Origin: an uncultured Woeseiaceae bacterium
GTDB taxonomy: Bacteria; Pseudomonadota; Gammaproteobacteria; Steroidobacterales; Woeseiaceae
Length of the DNA stretch: 64,000 nt
Direction: 5' to 3'
NCBI GenBank assembly: GCA_945788625.1
Contig: CALZMQ010000009.1
Location: 1-64,000 of the forward strand
Below are positions 32,980-42,799 of this stretch, in pieces; position 1 is the first letter of the stretch, and the number at the start of each line of letters is the position of its first letter. A program made the position numbers and the translations under genes. The notes under the pieces are model-generated. The model was not told the DNA's origin and made no database searches. It worked only from the letters and a program-made list of their open reading frames with translations.

Positions 32980-34554
32980 GTGAAAAAGAGTCCGCTGTCA
33001 TTCCTGTCCGACCTGTCGTCGGAGTTACTGCGCCGCAAGGTGTATCCGGTCGTCGTGGCCTACGCCGTGGCCGCCTGGGTGATATTGCAGATCGGCGAGG
33101 TGACGTTCGAGCCGCTCGGGTTGCCCGACTGGGCCATGACAACGTTGGTTATCGTCGTCATTGCGGGGTTTCCGGTCGTCGGGACGCTCGCCTGGGTATT
33201 CGACATTACGCCATCGGGCGTTCGTCGTGACTCGACGTGGCAAATTTTCGAGTCACGCGACGATGACGAACCGTCGATCGCCGTGCTGCCTTTCGCGGAC
33301 ATGAGCCCCGATTGCGATCAGGGGTATTTCTGCGAGGGTATAGCCGAGGAAATCCTGAATGCCCTGACCAGGATCGAATCGTTGCACGTCGTCGCACGAA
33401 TGTCCTCATTCCGTTACTCGGGCGCGGGCGGGGACGTGAGAACTATGGGCAAGACGCTGGGCGCCAAAACGATCCTCGAGGGCAGCGTCAGGAAATCCGG
33501 CGATCAGTTGCGGGTGACCGCTCAACTCATCAATGTCGCGGACGGCTATCATCTCTGGTCCAAGACATTCGATCGCGAACTCAAGGACGTATTTGCGATT
33601 CAGGACGAGATAGCAACGAGTATCGTCAAATCGCTGCTGCATACACTCGTCACGGTAACCACGACGGAGTGTTGCGATGTGCTGGCCTACGAATACTACC
33701 TGCGGGGACGGCAGTACCTGAATCGGTTCCGCAAGGTGGAAATCGAATTCGCGCGCCAGATGTTCCGGCAGGCGATAGAGAAAGACCTGGAGTTCGCGTT
33801 GGCCTGGGCAGGCTATGCGGACTGTTTTTCGCTAGCAATCATGTACGCCGATTCGACGCCGTGGTTCAAGGACAAAGCGCGAGAGGCAAGCGACCGTGCA
33901 CTCGCGCTCAACCCGGAGCTTGCCGAAGCGCACGCGTCATCGGGGCTGGCCCATCTTGTTCGTGAGGAATTTGAGCAAGCCGAGTCGGCATTCAACACGG
34001 CAATAGAGATCAATCCCGCTTCGTACGAGGCTTATTACTATTTCGCGCGGACCCGCTTCCACCAGGGTGACATGGAGGCGGCGGCAAGGCTGTTCGAGAA
34101 GGCCGCCTCGGTAAACCCCGAGGATTATCAGTCGAGGCTGTTGCGCGTACAGATACTCCGCGGTGGCGGACAGATCGAGCAGGCCGTTGTCGAAGCAAAG
34201 GAGGCGATCGAGGTCATAGAGCGGCATCTCGAATGGCACCCGGACGATGCACGTGCGCTGAACATGGGGGCAGCTTCGCTGATTTTGCTCGACCAGGTCG
34301 AGCGTGCCGTGCGCTGGATGCAGCGGGCATTGGAGATCGATCCCGACGATTCGATCGTGCTGTACAATGTTGCCTGCAATTACGCGACGCTGGACAGGGT
34401 CGAAGAGTCGATCGATTACCTGGAACGCGCAATCGACAGTGGCACGGTCAGTGAAGACTGGATGAGAAACGACGCGGACCTGGCCAACCTGCACGCACAC
34501 CCCCGGTATGCAATGTTACTCGACAGGGTCACCGCCGACGCTAAACCTACCTGA
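32980..34554 (+). CDS. Membrane-anchored TolB-like/TPR protein
   Basis: The 524-residue protein starts with GTG. Residues about 10-75 are a two-helix membrane domain (YPVVVAYAVAAWVILQIGEV, TLVIVVIAGFPVVGTLAWVF). Residues about 90-220 are a TolB-N/FlgO-like domain (SIAVLPFADMSPDCDQGYFC, KTILEGSVRKSGDQLRVTAQ). Residues about 235-510 carry TPR repeats. The same membrane-TolB-TPR block occurs behind a DNA-binding domain in the protein at 58180-60579. This one lacks the DNA-binding part, so a scaffolding or sensory role is likely. It overlaps the convergent rhomboid gene by 8 nt. Confidence 0.85.
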   Translation: MKKSPLSFLSDLSSELLRRKVYPVVVAYAVAAWVILQIGEVTFEPLGLPDWAMTTLVIVVIAGFPVVGTLAWVFDITPSGVRRDSTWQIFESRDDDEPSIAVLPFADMSPDCDQGYFCEGIAEEILNALTRIESLHVVARMSSFRYSGAGGDVRTMGKTLGAKTILEGSVRKSGDQLRVTAQLINVADGYHLWSKTFDRELKDVFAIQDEIATSIVKSLLHTLVTVTTTECCDVLAYEYYLRGRQYLNRFRKVEIEFARQMFRQAIEKDLEFALAWAGYADCFSLAIMYADSTPWFKDKAREASDRALALNPELAEAHASSGLAHLVREEFEQAESAFNTAIEINPASYEAYYYFARTRFHQGDMEAAARLFEKAASVNPEDYQSRLLRVQILRGGGQIEQAVVEAKEAIEVIERHLEWHPDDARALNMGAASLILLDQVERAVRWMQRALEIDPDDSIVLYNVACNYATLDRVEESIDYLERAIDSGTVSEDWMRNDADLANLHAHPRYAMLLDRVTADAKPT

Positions 34555-35506
34555 AGCGTCTTTGCTTTGCGTAACGATCGAAGTCGTCCTGGATGTGCAC
34601 GGCGTCCTTGCGTATCTCGCTAAGAAAGGCGATCCCGAACAAGTACCCGCCGAGCCCGCCCATGACGTGCGCCATGACGTTGATGACGCCGTAGTCGTCA
34701 AAGGCGAACAGCGTGTAGATTTCTCTGCCGATAAACCACGTCGCGAGTATCCATCCGGGCACGGCGATCGTGCCGAATATGATGATAAAGAAGTAAAAGC
34801 AACGAATCTTGCCCCTCGGCAGCAGGTACGCGAATAGCCCGATCATGCCCATTACGACACCGGACAAGCCGAGCGTCGTGTAGTGATTGCCTGCGGCAGC
34901 GGCGCTGAGTGATCCTGTGATGCCGATAAACAGGGATTCAGCAAGCACGAAGCCCGTATACCAATAGCTGCCTATCAGCACTTCAACGGCTGCGGCGAAC
35001 GCAAAGAAGAAGATCAGGTTGGAGATGATGTGCCACCAGTTGCCGTGCGCGAAACTCGACGTGATCATCGTCCACGGGTTCCACGAACCCGTGTAATAGG
35101 CGAGACCCTCGTCGGGATCTTCCGGCACCAGTGCCTTGTATCGCCGGACTTCGTCTTCGAGCATTCGCGTTACGTACAATGACGAGTCAGCGGCGTTGAA
35201 TCCCGTCAGCGGCCGCATGTTGCTCGCCAATTCCGCAATGACGTCCGCCTCGTCGCGCCCCGGATCGTTGGCGATCGTCAGCATGATTTCCGCACAGTTG
35301 TCTATGCCTTCTGCAGCACTGATGCGATCGAAGACAATCGACTCGAGGTGACTGCGCGACGCGTTGCAGAAGCGCTCCATCGCCAGGACGAACTCGTACC
35401 GGTCGTTTTGCTGCTTCACGAAGACGCCGATGCAAATGACGCAGACCAAAACCGTCAGGATCGGGAAACGACTGAGCGGAAAATCGGCTTTGATGGGCAA
35501 GAACAT
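34547..35506 (-). CDS. Rhomboid-family intramembrane protease with a long loop after helix 1
   Basis: The 319-residue protein has the rhomboid catalytic dyad: Ser215 in TLGLSGVVMG (GxSG) and His280 in AHVMGGLGGYLFG. HGNWWHIISN (154-163) supplies the conserved His and Asn of the active-site region. A first membrane segment (14-30) is separated from the catalytic core by about 110 residues containing a large soluble loop, longer than in GlpG-type enzymes. It would cleave membrane proteins near or within the bilayer. It faces the efflux operon divergently across a 135-bp control region. Confidence 0.85.
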   Translation of the reverse strand: MFLPIKADFPLSRFPILTVLVCVICIGVFVKQQNDRYEFVLAMERFCNASRSHLESIVFDRISAAEGIDNCAEIMLTIANDPGRDEADVIAELASNMRPLTGFNAADSSLYVTRMLEDEVRRYKALVPEDPDEGLAYYTGSWNPWTMITSSFAHGNWWHIISNLIFFFAFAAAVEVLIGSYWYTGFVLAESLFIGITGSLSAAAAGNHYTTLGLSGVVMGMIGLFAYLLPRGKIRCFYFFIIIFGTIAVPGWILATWFIGREIYTLFAFDDYGVINVMAHVMGGLGGYLFGIAFLSEIRKDAVHIQDDFDRYAKQRRFR

Positions 35507-35541
35507 CGCGAAAGGCTACCACGCGTGATTATCAGGGCTAG

Positions 35542-35585
35542 TACATTAGCGTTTAGTAATATATAATTAAGAACTTACTAATGTA
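35542..35585. promoter_or_regulatory. Palindromic AT-rich operator/promoter of the efflux operon
   Basis: A perfect -10 box TATAAT (35562-35567) is bracketed by the inverted repeats TTAGTAA (35553-35559) and TTACTAA (35575-35581). A second inverted pair, TACATTAG (35542-35549) and CTAATGTA (35578-35585), encloses them. This is the layout of a TetR- or MarR-type repressor site on an RND efflux promoter. The -35 region (near TAGTAC, 35539) is poor. No regulator gene is adjacent. The rest of the 135-bp gap holds nothing else recognisable. Confidence 0.6.
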
Positions 35586-35641
35586 TACGGGCTGGCAACA
35601 TTCTGCCTGGATTGGGATTTTCTAAATTGAATCAAATATTT

Positions 35642-36931
35642 ATGTTTCGAGTAGTGGTGCTGACCCTGCTCCTGGCCGTTCCGCTGAAGGCGGTGTTCGC
35701 AGAGAACCTCGAGGCGGCCTGGCGCGAGGCGCTGGGTAACGACCTGGCGATCCAGGCCGCTGAGAGCCGAGCAGCGGCCGCGCAAGCAGAACTCGCTGCC
35801 GCACAGGCGGCGCGGCTGCCGACGGTTATGGCGAGCGCAGGTGTTACGCGATTCGACGAAGAACCGGCATTCGATTTCGGGGGCGCCGGCGTGCCTGCCG
35901 TACTGCCGCTGTTCGGCGGCGAGTCGCTACAGATAGCCGACGCGCGCGTCACGGTGCCGTTGTACACGGGTGGCTCGGTCAGCTACGGAATCGACGCGGC
36001 CGAATCCGGTTTCAGTGCGAGTCAATACCAGGTGGGCGCGAGTCGACAGGCGCTGAAGCTTGCCGTGGCGGAGCATTACATCAACGTGCTGCGCGCCAAA
36101 CGAATATTGATGGTCGCCGACAGCAATGTGAAGAGCCTCGGCGCGCATCTGCGCGATGTCGAGGACATGTGGAAGTCGGGTTCAGTAGCAAGGAACGACT
36201 ACCTTGCAGCCGCCGTGTCCCTGGCGGACTCGGAGCAACGCCGCTTGTTGGCGCGCAATCGACTGGACCTGGCGAACGCCGCTTACAATCGTGCGCTCGG
36301 ACGTGAGCTGGGCGCGATTGTCGAGCTCGATGAAAACCTGCCGGATGTGGGCACCGAGCTCGAACTGGGTTCACTGGCCGCACTGACGCAGGCGGCGGTC
36401 CGCAACCGCGATGAACCAAGGGTTCTCGATGCGCTCGCCGATGCGCACCGGGCACAGGCGAAGTCCGAGCGTGGCAAGGCGAGGCCGCAGCTCGCGCTGA
36501 CGGGCGGTTACGTATCGCTCAAAAACGATTTCCTGAATCGTGACGACTTCTGGATGGTCGGCGTGGGCGTGCAATGGCGCATCTTCGACGCCGGGCAAAC
36601 CCGGAAAAAGGCCAGCGCCATGTCATTCAGATCGCAGGCTGCTGCGCAGGAACGCGACAACCTCCTGTCGAGGATCGAACTGCAGGTGCGCCAGTCGTGG
36701 CTCCGGCTGAACGAGACTCGCGAGCGCAAGCGCCTGACCGAGAAAGCCGTTGAGCAGGCCGAGGAGAATCTGCGCGTGGTGAGGGATCGCTACCGCAACG
36801 GCGAGGGAACGAATACCGAAGTGCTCGACGCGGAGGAACTGCGCAGTTTGAGCAGAAGCAATTTCGACAACGCCGATTTCGACGCCAACCTGGCGTTGTA
36901 TGAGCTCGCCAGGGGAGTTGGGCGATTATGA
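35642..36931 (+). CDS. TolC-type outer-membrane efflux protein
   Basis: The 429-residue protein has a signal peptide ending AVFA and the repeated coiled-coil pattern of outer membrane factors: NDLAIQAAESRAAAAQAELA near the N-terminus and the matching RIELQVRQSWLRLNETRERK near the C-terminus. It should form the trimeric exit duct of the efflux pump encoded with it. The ATG at 35642 is chosen over a TTG ten codons upstream because it gives a normal signal peptide. It is coupled to the HlyD-type gene by an ATGA overlap. Confidence 0.9.
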   Translation: MFRVVVLTLLLAVPLKAVFAENLEAAWREALGNDLAIQAAESRAAAAQAELAAAQAARLPTVMASAGVTRFDEEPAFDFGGAGVPAVLPLFGGESLQIADARVTVPLYTGGSVSYGIDAAESGFSASQYQVGASRQALKLAVAEHYINVLRAKRILMVADSNVKSLGAHLRDVEDMWKSGSVARNDYLAAAVSLADSEQRRLLARNRLDLANAAYNRALGRELGAIVELDENLPDVGTELELGSLAALTQAAVRNRDEPRVLDALADAHRAQAKSERGKARPQLALTGGYVSLKNDFLNRDDFWMVGVGVQWRIFDAGQTRKKASAMSFRSQAAAQERDNLLSRIELQVRQSWLRLNETRERKRLTEKAVEQAEENLRVVRDRYRNGEGTNTEVLDAEELRSLSRSNFDNADFDANLALYELARGVGRL

Positions 36932-37962
36932 AAGCAAGGACAACACTGATACTCGTCGCAGTTTCGATGACGGCATGGGCACTGCCGAGTGAGGCGGAAT
37001 TGCCATTCGCGACCGTCGACGTCGCTTACGAAATCGCCCCGCGCGAGCGCGTCTGGGACGGGCGCATCGAAGCCGTCAACCAGGCAACCGTGTCTGCGCA
37101 AACGTCGGGCCGTATTGCTGCATTACCTTTCGACGTCAACGACTTCGTGCCCGCCGGCTCGGTCATCATGCGCTTCACCGACACCGAGCAGCGTGCGGCT
37201 ATGACGCACGCCCAGGCGGCGCTGGAGGAGGCGCAGGCACTCAATGCGCAGGCGAGCCAGGAATTCGAACGCGTGTCGAACATGTTCGAAAACGAGACTG
37301 TGTCAAAGGCCAGGTTCGACCAGGCCAAGGCCAACCGCGACGCGGCGCAGGCACGCCTGAACGCTGCCCAATCCGGCGTTGCGGCGGCCAGGGAGCGGCT
37401 CGAATACACGGTGGTTCGTGCACCTTACGCCGGCATCGTCGCAAAACGGCACGTCGAACTCGGCGAACTGGTGTCGCCGGGACAGCCGTTGATAACCGGC
37501 CTTTCGTTACAGTCCTTGCGCGTCAATGTGGACGTACAGCAAAGCATGTTCCATGCCGTTCGTACCATCGGGAAGGCATTCGTCTATGTCGGTGACGAAC
37601 GCATTGCCGCCGAAAGCCTGACGTTCTTCCCTGTGGCGGACACGGCGGGAAACTCGTTTCGCGTGCGCGTCAATCTGCCCGACGGCAGTGCAACCCTGTA
37701 TCCCGGGATGTTCGTGAAAGTCGGATTCGTCGTCGGTGAAACCAGGAGGCTGCTGATTCCGGCGAACTCGGTTGTAAGGCGCAGCGAACTCAGCGCGGTC
37801 TACGTCGCGACCGAGGGGCGGGTGACACTGCGGCAAGTGCGCCTCGGCCGCCGTTACGGCGACATGATCGAGGTGCTGGCGGGCCTCGTCGAGGGAGAGA
37901 CCGTTGCCCGCGATCCGGTAAGTGCCGGCATTTACCTGAAAGACCGGGCAGGAGCGAAGTAG
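36928..37962 (+). CDS. RND efflux periplasmic adaptor (HlyD/MFP family)
   Basis: The 344-residue protein has an N-terminal export signal ending PSEA, the lipoyl-like half TVSAQTSGRIAALPFDVNDF, an alpha-helical hairpin (about residues 90-150) and the second half EYTVVRAPYAGIVAKRHVELG. Beta-barrel and membrane-proximal domains follow (LIPANSVVRRSELSAVYV). It links the RND pump to the TolC-type duct in the periplasm. It overlaps the upstream gene by four bases and abuts the RND gene directly. Confidence 0.92.
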   Translation: MKARTTLILVAVSMTAWALPSEAELPFATVDVAYEIAPRERVWDGRIEAVNQATVSAQTSGRIAALPFDVNDFVPAGSVIMRFTDTEQRAAMTHAQAALEEAQALNAQASQEFERVSNMFENETVSKARFDQAKANRDAAQARLNAAQSGVAAARERLEYTVVRAPYAGIVAKRHVELGELVSPGQPLITGLSLQSLRVNVDVQQSMFHAVRTIGKAFVYVGDERIAAESLTFFPVADTAGNSFRVRVNLPDGSATLYPGMFVKVGFVVGETRRLLIPANSVVRRSELSAVYVATEGRVTLRQVRLGRRYGDMIEVLAGLVEGETVARDPVSAGIYLKDRAGAK

Positions 37963-40900
37963 GTGTCCACGAATCGGAAACTCGGTTTTTCGGGGTCTCT
38001 CGCCGCGCGGTTCCAGGATTCGAAAATCACGCCGCTGCTCGCGTTGACGGGCTTGCTGCTGGGTCTGTTCGCCGTCATGGTGACGCCGCGCGAGGAAGAG
38101 CCGCAGATCAACGTCACGTTCGCGAATATCTTCGTGCCGTTTCCCGGCGCCAGCGCCGTCGAAGTCGAGAACCTGGTCGCCGTGCCGATGGAACAGGTGC
38201 TGGCGGAAATCGAAGGCGTCAAGCACACCTATTCCGTGTCGCGGCCTGGTATGGCGGTACTCACCATCCAGTTCGAAGTCGGCCAGGATCGAACGGCAGC
38301 AATCGTTCGCCTGTACAACGCGATCTACTCCAACCAGGACTGGCAGCCGCCCGGGAGCGGCGTAATGCAGCCGCTGATTCAACCGAAAGGCATCGACGAC
38401 GTTCCGACGGTCACGGTTACTCTCTGGACGGAGGATGAAGAACGTGGCGCGCATGAATTGCAGCGCGTTGCGCATTCGATCGAAGCGGAAATCAAGCGCG
38501 TACCCGGCACACGGGACGTGTACACGGTTGGCGGCCCCGACAGCGTCGTGCACGTCCAGCTCGATCCGCAGCGGCTCGCTGCCTATGGGCTGTCGCTGGA
38601 TTCGCTGCGCAATGCGCTCTCGGTGAGCAACGTTGTTGCGCACGCAGGTACCCTGGTATCCGGCAACAGGATCGTCCCGGTAACCGCTGGCACTTTCCTG
38701 GCCGACAGTGACGATGTTGCCGAATTGATCGTCGGTGTGCGGGACGGCAAAGCCATCTACCTCGACGATGTCGCCGAAGTTTCTTCGGGGCCCGACCATC
38801 CCGAGCAATATGTGCGCTTCGGCACGGGCGCCGCGGCGCACGAGATCGGCCTGGCGCCGGGCGTCGAAGCACCCGCGGTGACGCTGGCGATAGCAAAAAA
38901 ACCCGGAACCAATGCCGCGCGCATGGCAGGGCAGGTCATCGACAGGCTGGATGAGTTGCGTGGGATCTTCATCCCCGAAGGGGTCGAGTACACGGTCACG
39001 CGGGACTATGGCAAGACCGCGGACGACAAGGCCCGGAAGCTGATCCAGAAGCTCGCGTTCGCGACGATTTCGGTCATCCTGCTCATCTGGCTGTCGCTAG
39101 GCTGGAGAGAGGCCGTCGTGGTCGGGTCGGCCGTCATCATCACGCTGACGCTGACCCTGTTCGCCTCGTGGGCATGGGGATTCACGATCAACCGCGTATC
39201 GCTGTTCGCCCTGATCTTCTCGATTGGCATCTTGGTCGATGATGCAATAGTCGTCGTCGAGAATATCCACCGGCACATGGCCATGGGAGACCGCACACTT
39301 CTGGAGGCGATACCACCGGCCGTGGACGAGGTCGGCGGCCCGACCATCCTCGCGACGTTTACCGTGATAGCGGCACTGCTGCCAATGGCCTTCGTAACGG
39401 GCCTGATGGGCCCTTACATGAGCCCGATCCCGATCAACGCGAGCATCGGTATGCTGTTGTCGCTGGCGGTGGCGCTGATCATTACCCCATGGGCGAGCCA
39501 GAAGCTGCTGTCGCGTTCACACCCGGCCGAAGCAGGCGGCAAATCCAGTGCATGGCTGGACCGGGTATTCCGGCGTGGAATGGAACCGTTCCTGCGTGGC
39601 GCTGACGGTCGACGGCCGCGCCGCTGGCTGTTGGGTGGCGTGATCGTCGCGATCATGCTTGCCATGGGCCTGGTCGTCGTGCAGGCGGTAGTCATGAAGA
39701 TGCTGCCGTTCGACAACAAGTCGGAGTTCCAGGTCGTTCTTGATATGCCGGAGGGTACATCCGTCGAACAGACCGGGCGCGTGCTCGACGACATGGCGCA
39801 GTATCTCGGTGAGATACCCGAGGTTACGGACTACCAGGTTTATGCGGGCACCGCAGCCCCGATCAACTTCAACGGACTCGTCCGGCAATACTACTTGCGC
39901 GAAGGCGCAAACGTCGGCGACATCCAGGTCAACCTGGTCGAAAAGTCGCAGCGCAATCGAAAGAGCCACGAAATCGCGAGCGCGGCGCGCGAGCGCCTCA
40001 ATGAAATAGGCAGCCGCTTCGGCGGCTCCGTGAAAGTCGTGGAGGTGCCTCCGGGACCACCCGTGCAATCGCCGTTAGTAGCCGAAATTTACGGACCCGA
40101 CTACGCCGGTCAACAGCAGATTGCAGGCGATATTCGTCGTTTGTTCGCCGGCACGCCGGATATCGTGGACATCGACGACAGCGTGGAAGCGCCGGCGCAG
40201 CGCATGCTCGTATCCATTGACAGGAACAAAGCCGCGTTGCTCGGCGTGTCGCAGGCCAGTGTCGCGCGAGCGCTGCAGACGGCGTTGAACGGCGAGGACG
40301 TTGCCTACGTGCGCGACGGGTACCAGAAATACCCGGTGCCGGTAAGGCTCGAGCTTGCCGTCCCCGAGAAGTCGGAGCTCGACAGTCTTCTGATGATCCA
40401 GGTGGCTGGCCGCGACGGGACGCTGACGTCCCTGTCGGAAATCGTTAGCGTGCGGGAATCAAAGTGGGAGCAGACGATTTACCACAAGGATCTGTTGCCG
40501 GTCGTGTTCGTCACCGGCGATATGGCAGGCCGCTTCGATAGCCCCTTGTACGGCATGTTCGACATGGTTGGTCGAGTCGCCGGGGACGAGCCTGGCCGGG
40601 TCGACATCGAACAGCGTTTCATCAGCCAGCCGCAAAACCCGTACAACTACAGCCTCAAGTGGGACGGTGAATGGCAGATTACTTACGAGACTTTCCGTGA
40701 CATGGGCATTGCCTATTCCGTCGGCCTGATACTCATCTACCTGCTCGTCGTCGGGCAATTCCGCTCCTACGCCGTGCCGCTGATAATCATGGCGCCGATT
40801 CCGCTGACGATTATCGGCGTCATGCCCGGCCACGCCCTGCTGGGAGCGCAGTTCACGGCGACGTCGATGATTGGCATGATCGCGTTGGCCGGCATCATCG

Positions 40901-41175
40901 TTCGCAATTCGATACTGCTCGTCGACTTCGTTCGCCAGGAGGTCGACGCGGGCGTCGAGTTCCAGGAGGCCGTTATCCGCGCCGGTGCCGTGCGTGCGAA
41001 GCCAATCGCCCTGACGGCGCTTGCCGCAATGCTGGGCGCATTTTTCATCCTCGACGACCCGATATTCAACGGGCTTGCCGTGACCTTGATTTTCGGTATC
41101 CTCGTATCGACCCTGCTGACGCTGCTCGTCATTCCCGTTCTCTACTACGCGTTCGCATACAGGTCGCAACAATGA
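37963..41175 (+). CDS. RND-family efflux permease (AcrB/AcrD/AcrF type)
   Basis: The 1070-residue protein has the usual RND plan: one helix, a large periplasmic domain, six helices, a second periplasmic domain and six helices. The proton-relay aspartates are present in GILVDDAIVVVENIHRHM. The start is GTG directly after the adaptor stop. Length agrees with hydrophobic/amphiphilic pumps rather than with CusA-type metal pumps, and no Met-rich metal path was seen. It resembles pumps fused to VexF-like branches in Proteobacteria. Substrate range cannot be predicted. Confidence 0.93.
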   Translation: MSTNRKLGFSGSLAARFQDSKITPLLALTGLLLGLFAVMVTPREEEPQINVTFANIFVPFPGASAVEVENLVAVPMEQVLAEIEGVKHTYSVSRPGMAVLTIQFEVGQDRTAAIVRLYNAIYSNQDWQPPGSGVMQPLIQPKGIDDVPTVTVTLWTEDEERGAHELQRVAHSIEAEIKRVPGTRDVYTVGGPDSVVHVQLDPQRLAAYGLSLDSLRNALSVSNVVAHAGTLVSGNRIVPVTAGTFLADSDDVAELIVGVRDGKAIYLDDVAEVSSGPDHPEQYVRFGTGAAAHEIGLAPGVEAPAVTLAIAKKPGTNAARMAGQVIDRLDELRGIFIPEGVEYTVTRDYGKTADDKARKLIQKLAFATISVILLIWLSLGWREAVVVGSAVIITLTLTLFASWAWGFTINRVSLFALIFSIGILVDDAIVVVENIHRHMAMGDRTLLEAIPPAVDEVGGPTILATFTVIAALLPMAFVTGLMGPYMSPIPINASIGMLLSLAVALIITPWASQKLLSRSHPAEAGGKSSAWLDRVFRRGMEPFLRGADGRRPRRWLLGGVIVAIMLAMGLVVVQAVVMKMLPFDNKSEFQVVLDMPEGTSVEQTGRVLDDMAQYLGEIPEVTDYQVYAGTAAPINFNGLVRQYYLREGANVGDIQVNLVEKSQRNRKSHEIASAARERLNEIGSRFGGSVKVVEVPPGPPVQSPLVAEIYGPDYAGQQQIAGDIRRLFAGTPDIVDIDDSVEAPAQRMLVSIDRNKAALLGVSQASVARALQTALNGEDVAYVRDGYQKYPVPVRLELAVPEKSELDSLLMIQVAGRDGTLTSLSEIVSVRESKWEQTIYHKDLLPVVFVTGDMAGRFDSPLYGMFDMVGRVAGDEPGRVDIEQRFISQPQNPYNYSLKWDGEWQITYETFRDMGIAYSVGLILIYLLVVGQFRSYAVPLIIMAPIPLTIIGVMPGHALLGAQFTATSMIGMIALAGIIVRNSILLVDFVRQEVDAGVEFQEAVIRAGAVRAKPIALTALAAMLGAFFILDDPIFNGLAVTLIFGILVSTLLTLLVIPVLYYAFAYRSQQ

Positions 41176-41246
41176 CGACCGGGTTTGGTTAGAATTGGCC
41201 CGGAACCGATTCCGCTGACCGCCTGACATCAAGGATTACGCCCGGC

Positions 41247-41990
41247 TTGAAGAATTCGCTGATTGCACTGTCCCGGGATGCGCTGTTCAGCCTGCGTGAT
41301 TTGCTGCCAATCGTTATTGTCATCGGCGTATTCCAGATCTTGGTAATCAGGCAGCCTGTGTCGGGATTCGGGTCGCTGCTCGTGGGCGCATTTCTCGTCG
41401 TAACGGGGCTGACTTTCTTCATTTTCGGACTTCGCGTCGCGCTGTTCCCGATTGGCGAAGGACTGGCGCATGCGCTGGCTCGCAAGGGTAGTGCATTTTG
41501 GCTGTTCACCTTTGCGTTCGTGCTGGGATTCGGCACGACCATCGCGGAGCCGGCGTTGCTTGCGGTCGCCTCCGAAGCATCCGAGGTCGCTGTCGACGCC
41601 GGCGCCATTCCGGCCACCGACGAAGCGCGATCCAGTTACGCATTGGGCTTGCGGCTGGTGGTCGCGCTGTCGGTCGGTGTCGCGATACTGATCGGCGTCC
41701 TGCGCATACTGGCGAACTGGTCGCTGCCCGTGATGATCATCGGTGGCTACATCCTGGTTGTGCTCGCAACCACCGTTGCGCCACCGGAGATCGTTGGCGT
41801 CGCCTACGATTCCGGCGGCGTTACGACATCAACGGTAACCGTGCCGCTGGTCACTGCCCTCGGTGTCGGTCTTGCAAGCTCATTGAAAGGGCGCAACCCG
41901 ATGACGGACGGTTTCGGCCTGATCGCGTTTGCGTCACTGACGCCCATCCTGTTCGTCTTGCTGTACGGGATCGTTCTCGAATGGATTTGA
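41247..41990 (+). CDS. DUF1538 membrane protein, first subunit (UmpA-like)
   Basis: The 247-residue protein has about seven membrane segments and the DUF1538 signatures [14 protein letters not shown] and [21 protein letters not shown]. The start is a TTG at 41247 with AAGGA nine bases upstream; no earlier ATG fits. Two-gene DUF1538 systems have been described as Na+(Li+,K+)/H+ antiporters in a halophilic gammaproteobacterium (UmpAB), which is the best available hypothesis. The second subunit gene overlaps this one by 10 nt, and PII-like and CBS genes follow, suggesting nucleotide or nitrogen-linked control of transport. Confidence 0.85.
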   Translation: MKNSLIALSRDALFSLRDLLPIVIVIGVFQILVIRQPVSGFGSLLVGAFLVVTGLTFFIFGLRVALFPIGEGLAHALARKGSAFWLFTFAFVLGFGTTIAEPALLAVASEASEVAVDAGAIPATDEARSSYALGLRLVVALSVGVAILIGVLRILANWSLPVMIIGGYILVVLATTVAPPEIVGVAYDSGGVTTSTVTVPLVTALGVGLASSLKGRNPMTDGFGLIAFASLTPILFVLLYGIVLEWI

Positions 41991-42799
41991 TACTCGACAG
42001 CCTGCAATTTGTTGCTGACAGCGCGGTCGACGTGTTGCCAATCGTGATATTCCTGTTCGCGTTCCAGATTTTCGTGATCCGCCGTCCGATACAGCACTTC
42101 GGACAGATGCTCGTCGGCTTTGTGTTCGTGGCCGTCGGGCTGGGCCTGTTTCTGGTCGGACTGGAGAAGACGCTGTTTCCGCTCGGCCGGCTGATGGCGC
42201 AGCAGCTGACCGACACCGAGTTTTTGCAAAGCACGCGCGTCAGCGTGGAGGCCGCCCTGACCTGGCTGGACTTTTACTGGGTGTACCTGTTTGCCGCGGC
42301 GATCGGCTTCAGCACGACGCTTGCCGAACCGGCGTTGATGGCGGTTTCGATCAAGGCCAACGCAGTGTCCGGTGGTGCGATCGGCGTCTGGGGGCTGCGT
42401 GTAGCTGTGGCGATCGGCGTCGGCGTCGGCGTAAGCCTCGGCTGTTATCGAATTATTACCGGCCTGCCGCTGCACTACTTCATCGCGGCCGGGTACCTGG
42501 TGGTCATCGTGCAAACCACGGTGGCGCCCAAAGTGATCGTACCACTGGCGTATGATTCCGGTGGTGTCACGACTTCTACGGTGACTGTGCCATTGATCAC
42601 CGCGCTCGGCCTTGGACTCGCCGAGGCGGTGCCGGGGCGCAGCCCTTTGCTGGACGGATTCGGCCTGGTGGCATTCGCGAGCCTGTTTCCGATAATCTCG
42701 GTACTGGCCTACGGGCAGCTCGCGGCGCTTACAGGACGAACTGCCGAATCCGGTGCGGGACAAGAAGAATTGCAGGAGGAACAAGACCATGCACTTTAA
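41981..42799 (+). CDS. DUF1538 membrane protein, second subunit (UmpB-like)
   Basis: The 272-residue protein is a paralogue of the preceding gene: [17 protein letters not shown] and [21 protein letters not shown] are the equivalent blocks, with about seven membrane segments. ATG at 41981 lies inside the end of the first gene (10-nt overlap), typical of subunits made in equal amounts. The acidic C-terminal tail ([11 protein letters not shown]) overlaps the start of the PII-like gene. Likely heterodimeric ion antiporter or channel with the first subunit. Confidence 0.85.
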   Translation: MDLILDSLQFVADSAVDVLPIVIFLFAFQIFVIRRPIQHFGQMLVGFVFVAVGLGLFLVGLEKTLFPLGRLMAQQLTDTEFLQSTRVSVEAALTWLDFYWVYLFAAAIGFSTTLAEPALMAVSIKANAVSGGAIGVWGLRVAVAIGVGVGVSLGCYRIITGLPLHYFIAAGYLVVIVQTTVAPKVIVPLAYDSGGVTTSTVTVPLITALGLGLAEAVPGRSPLLDGFGLVAFASLFPIISVLAYGQLAALTGRTAESGAGQEELQEEQDHAL

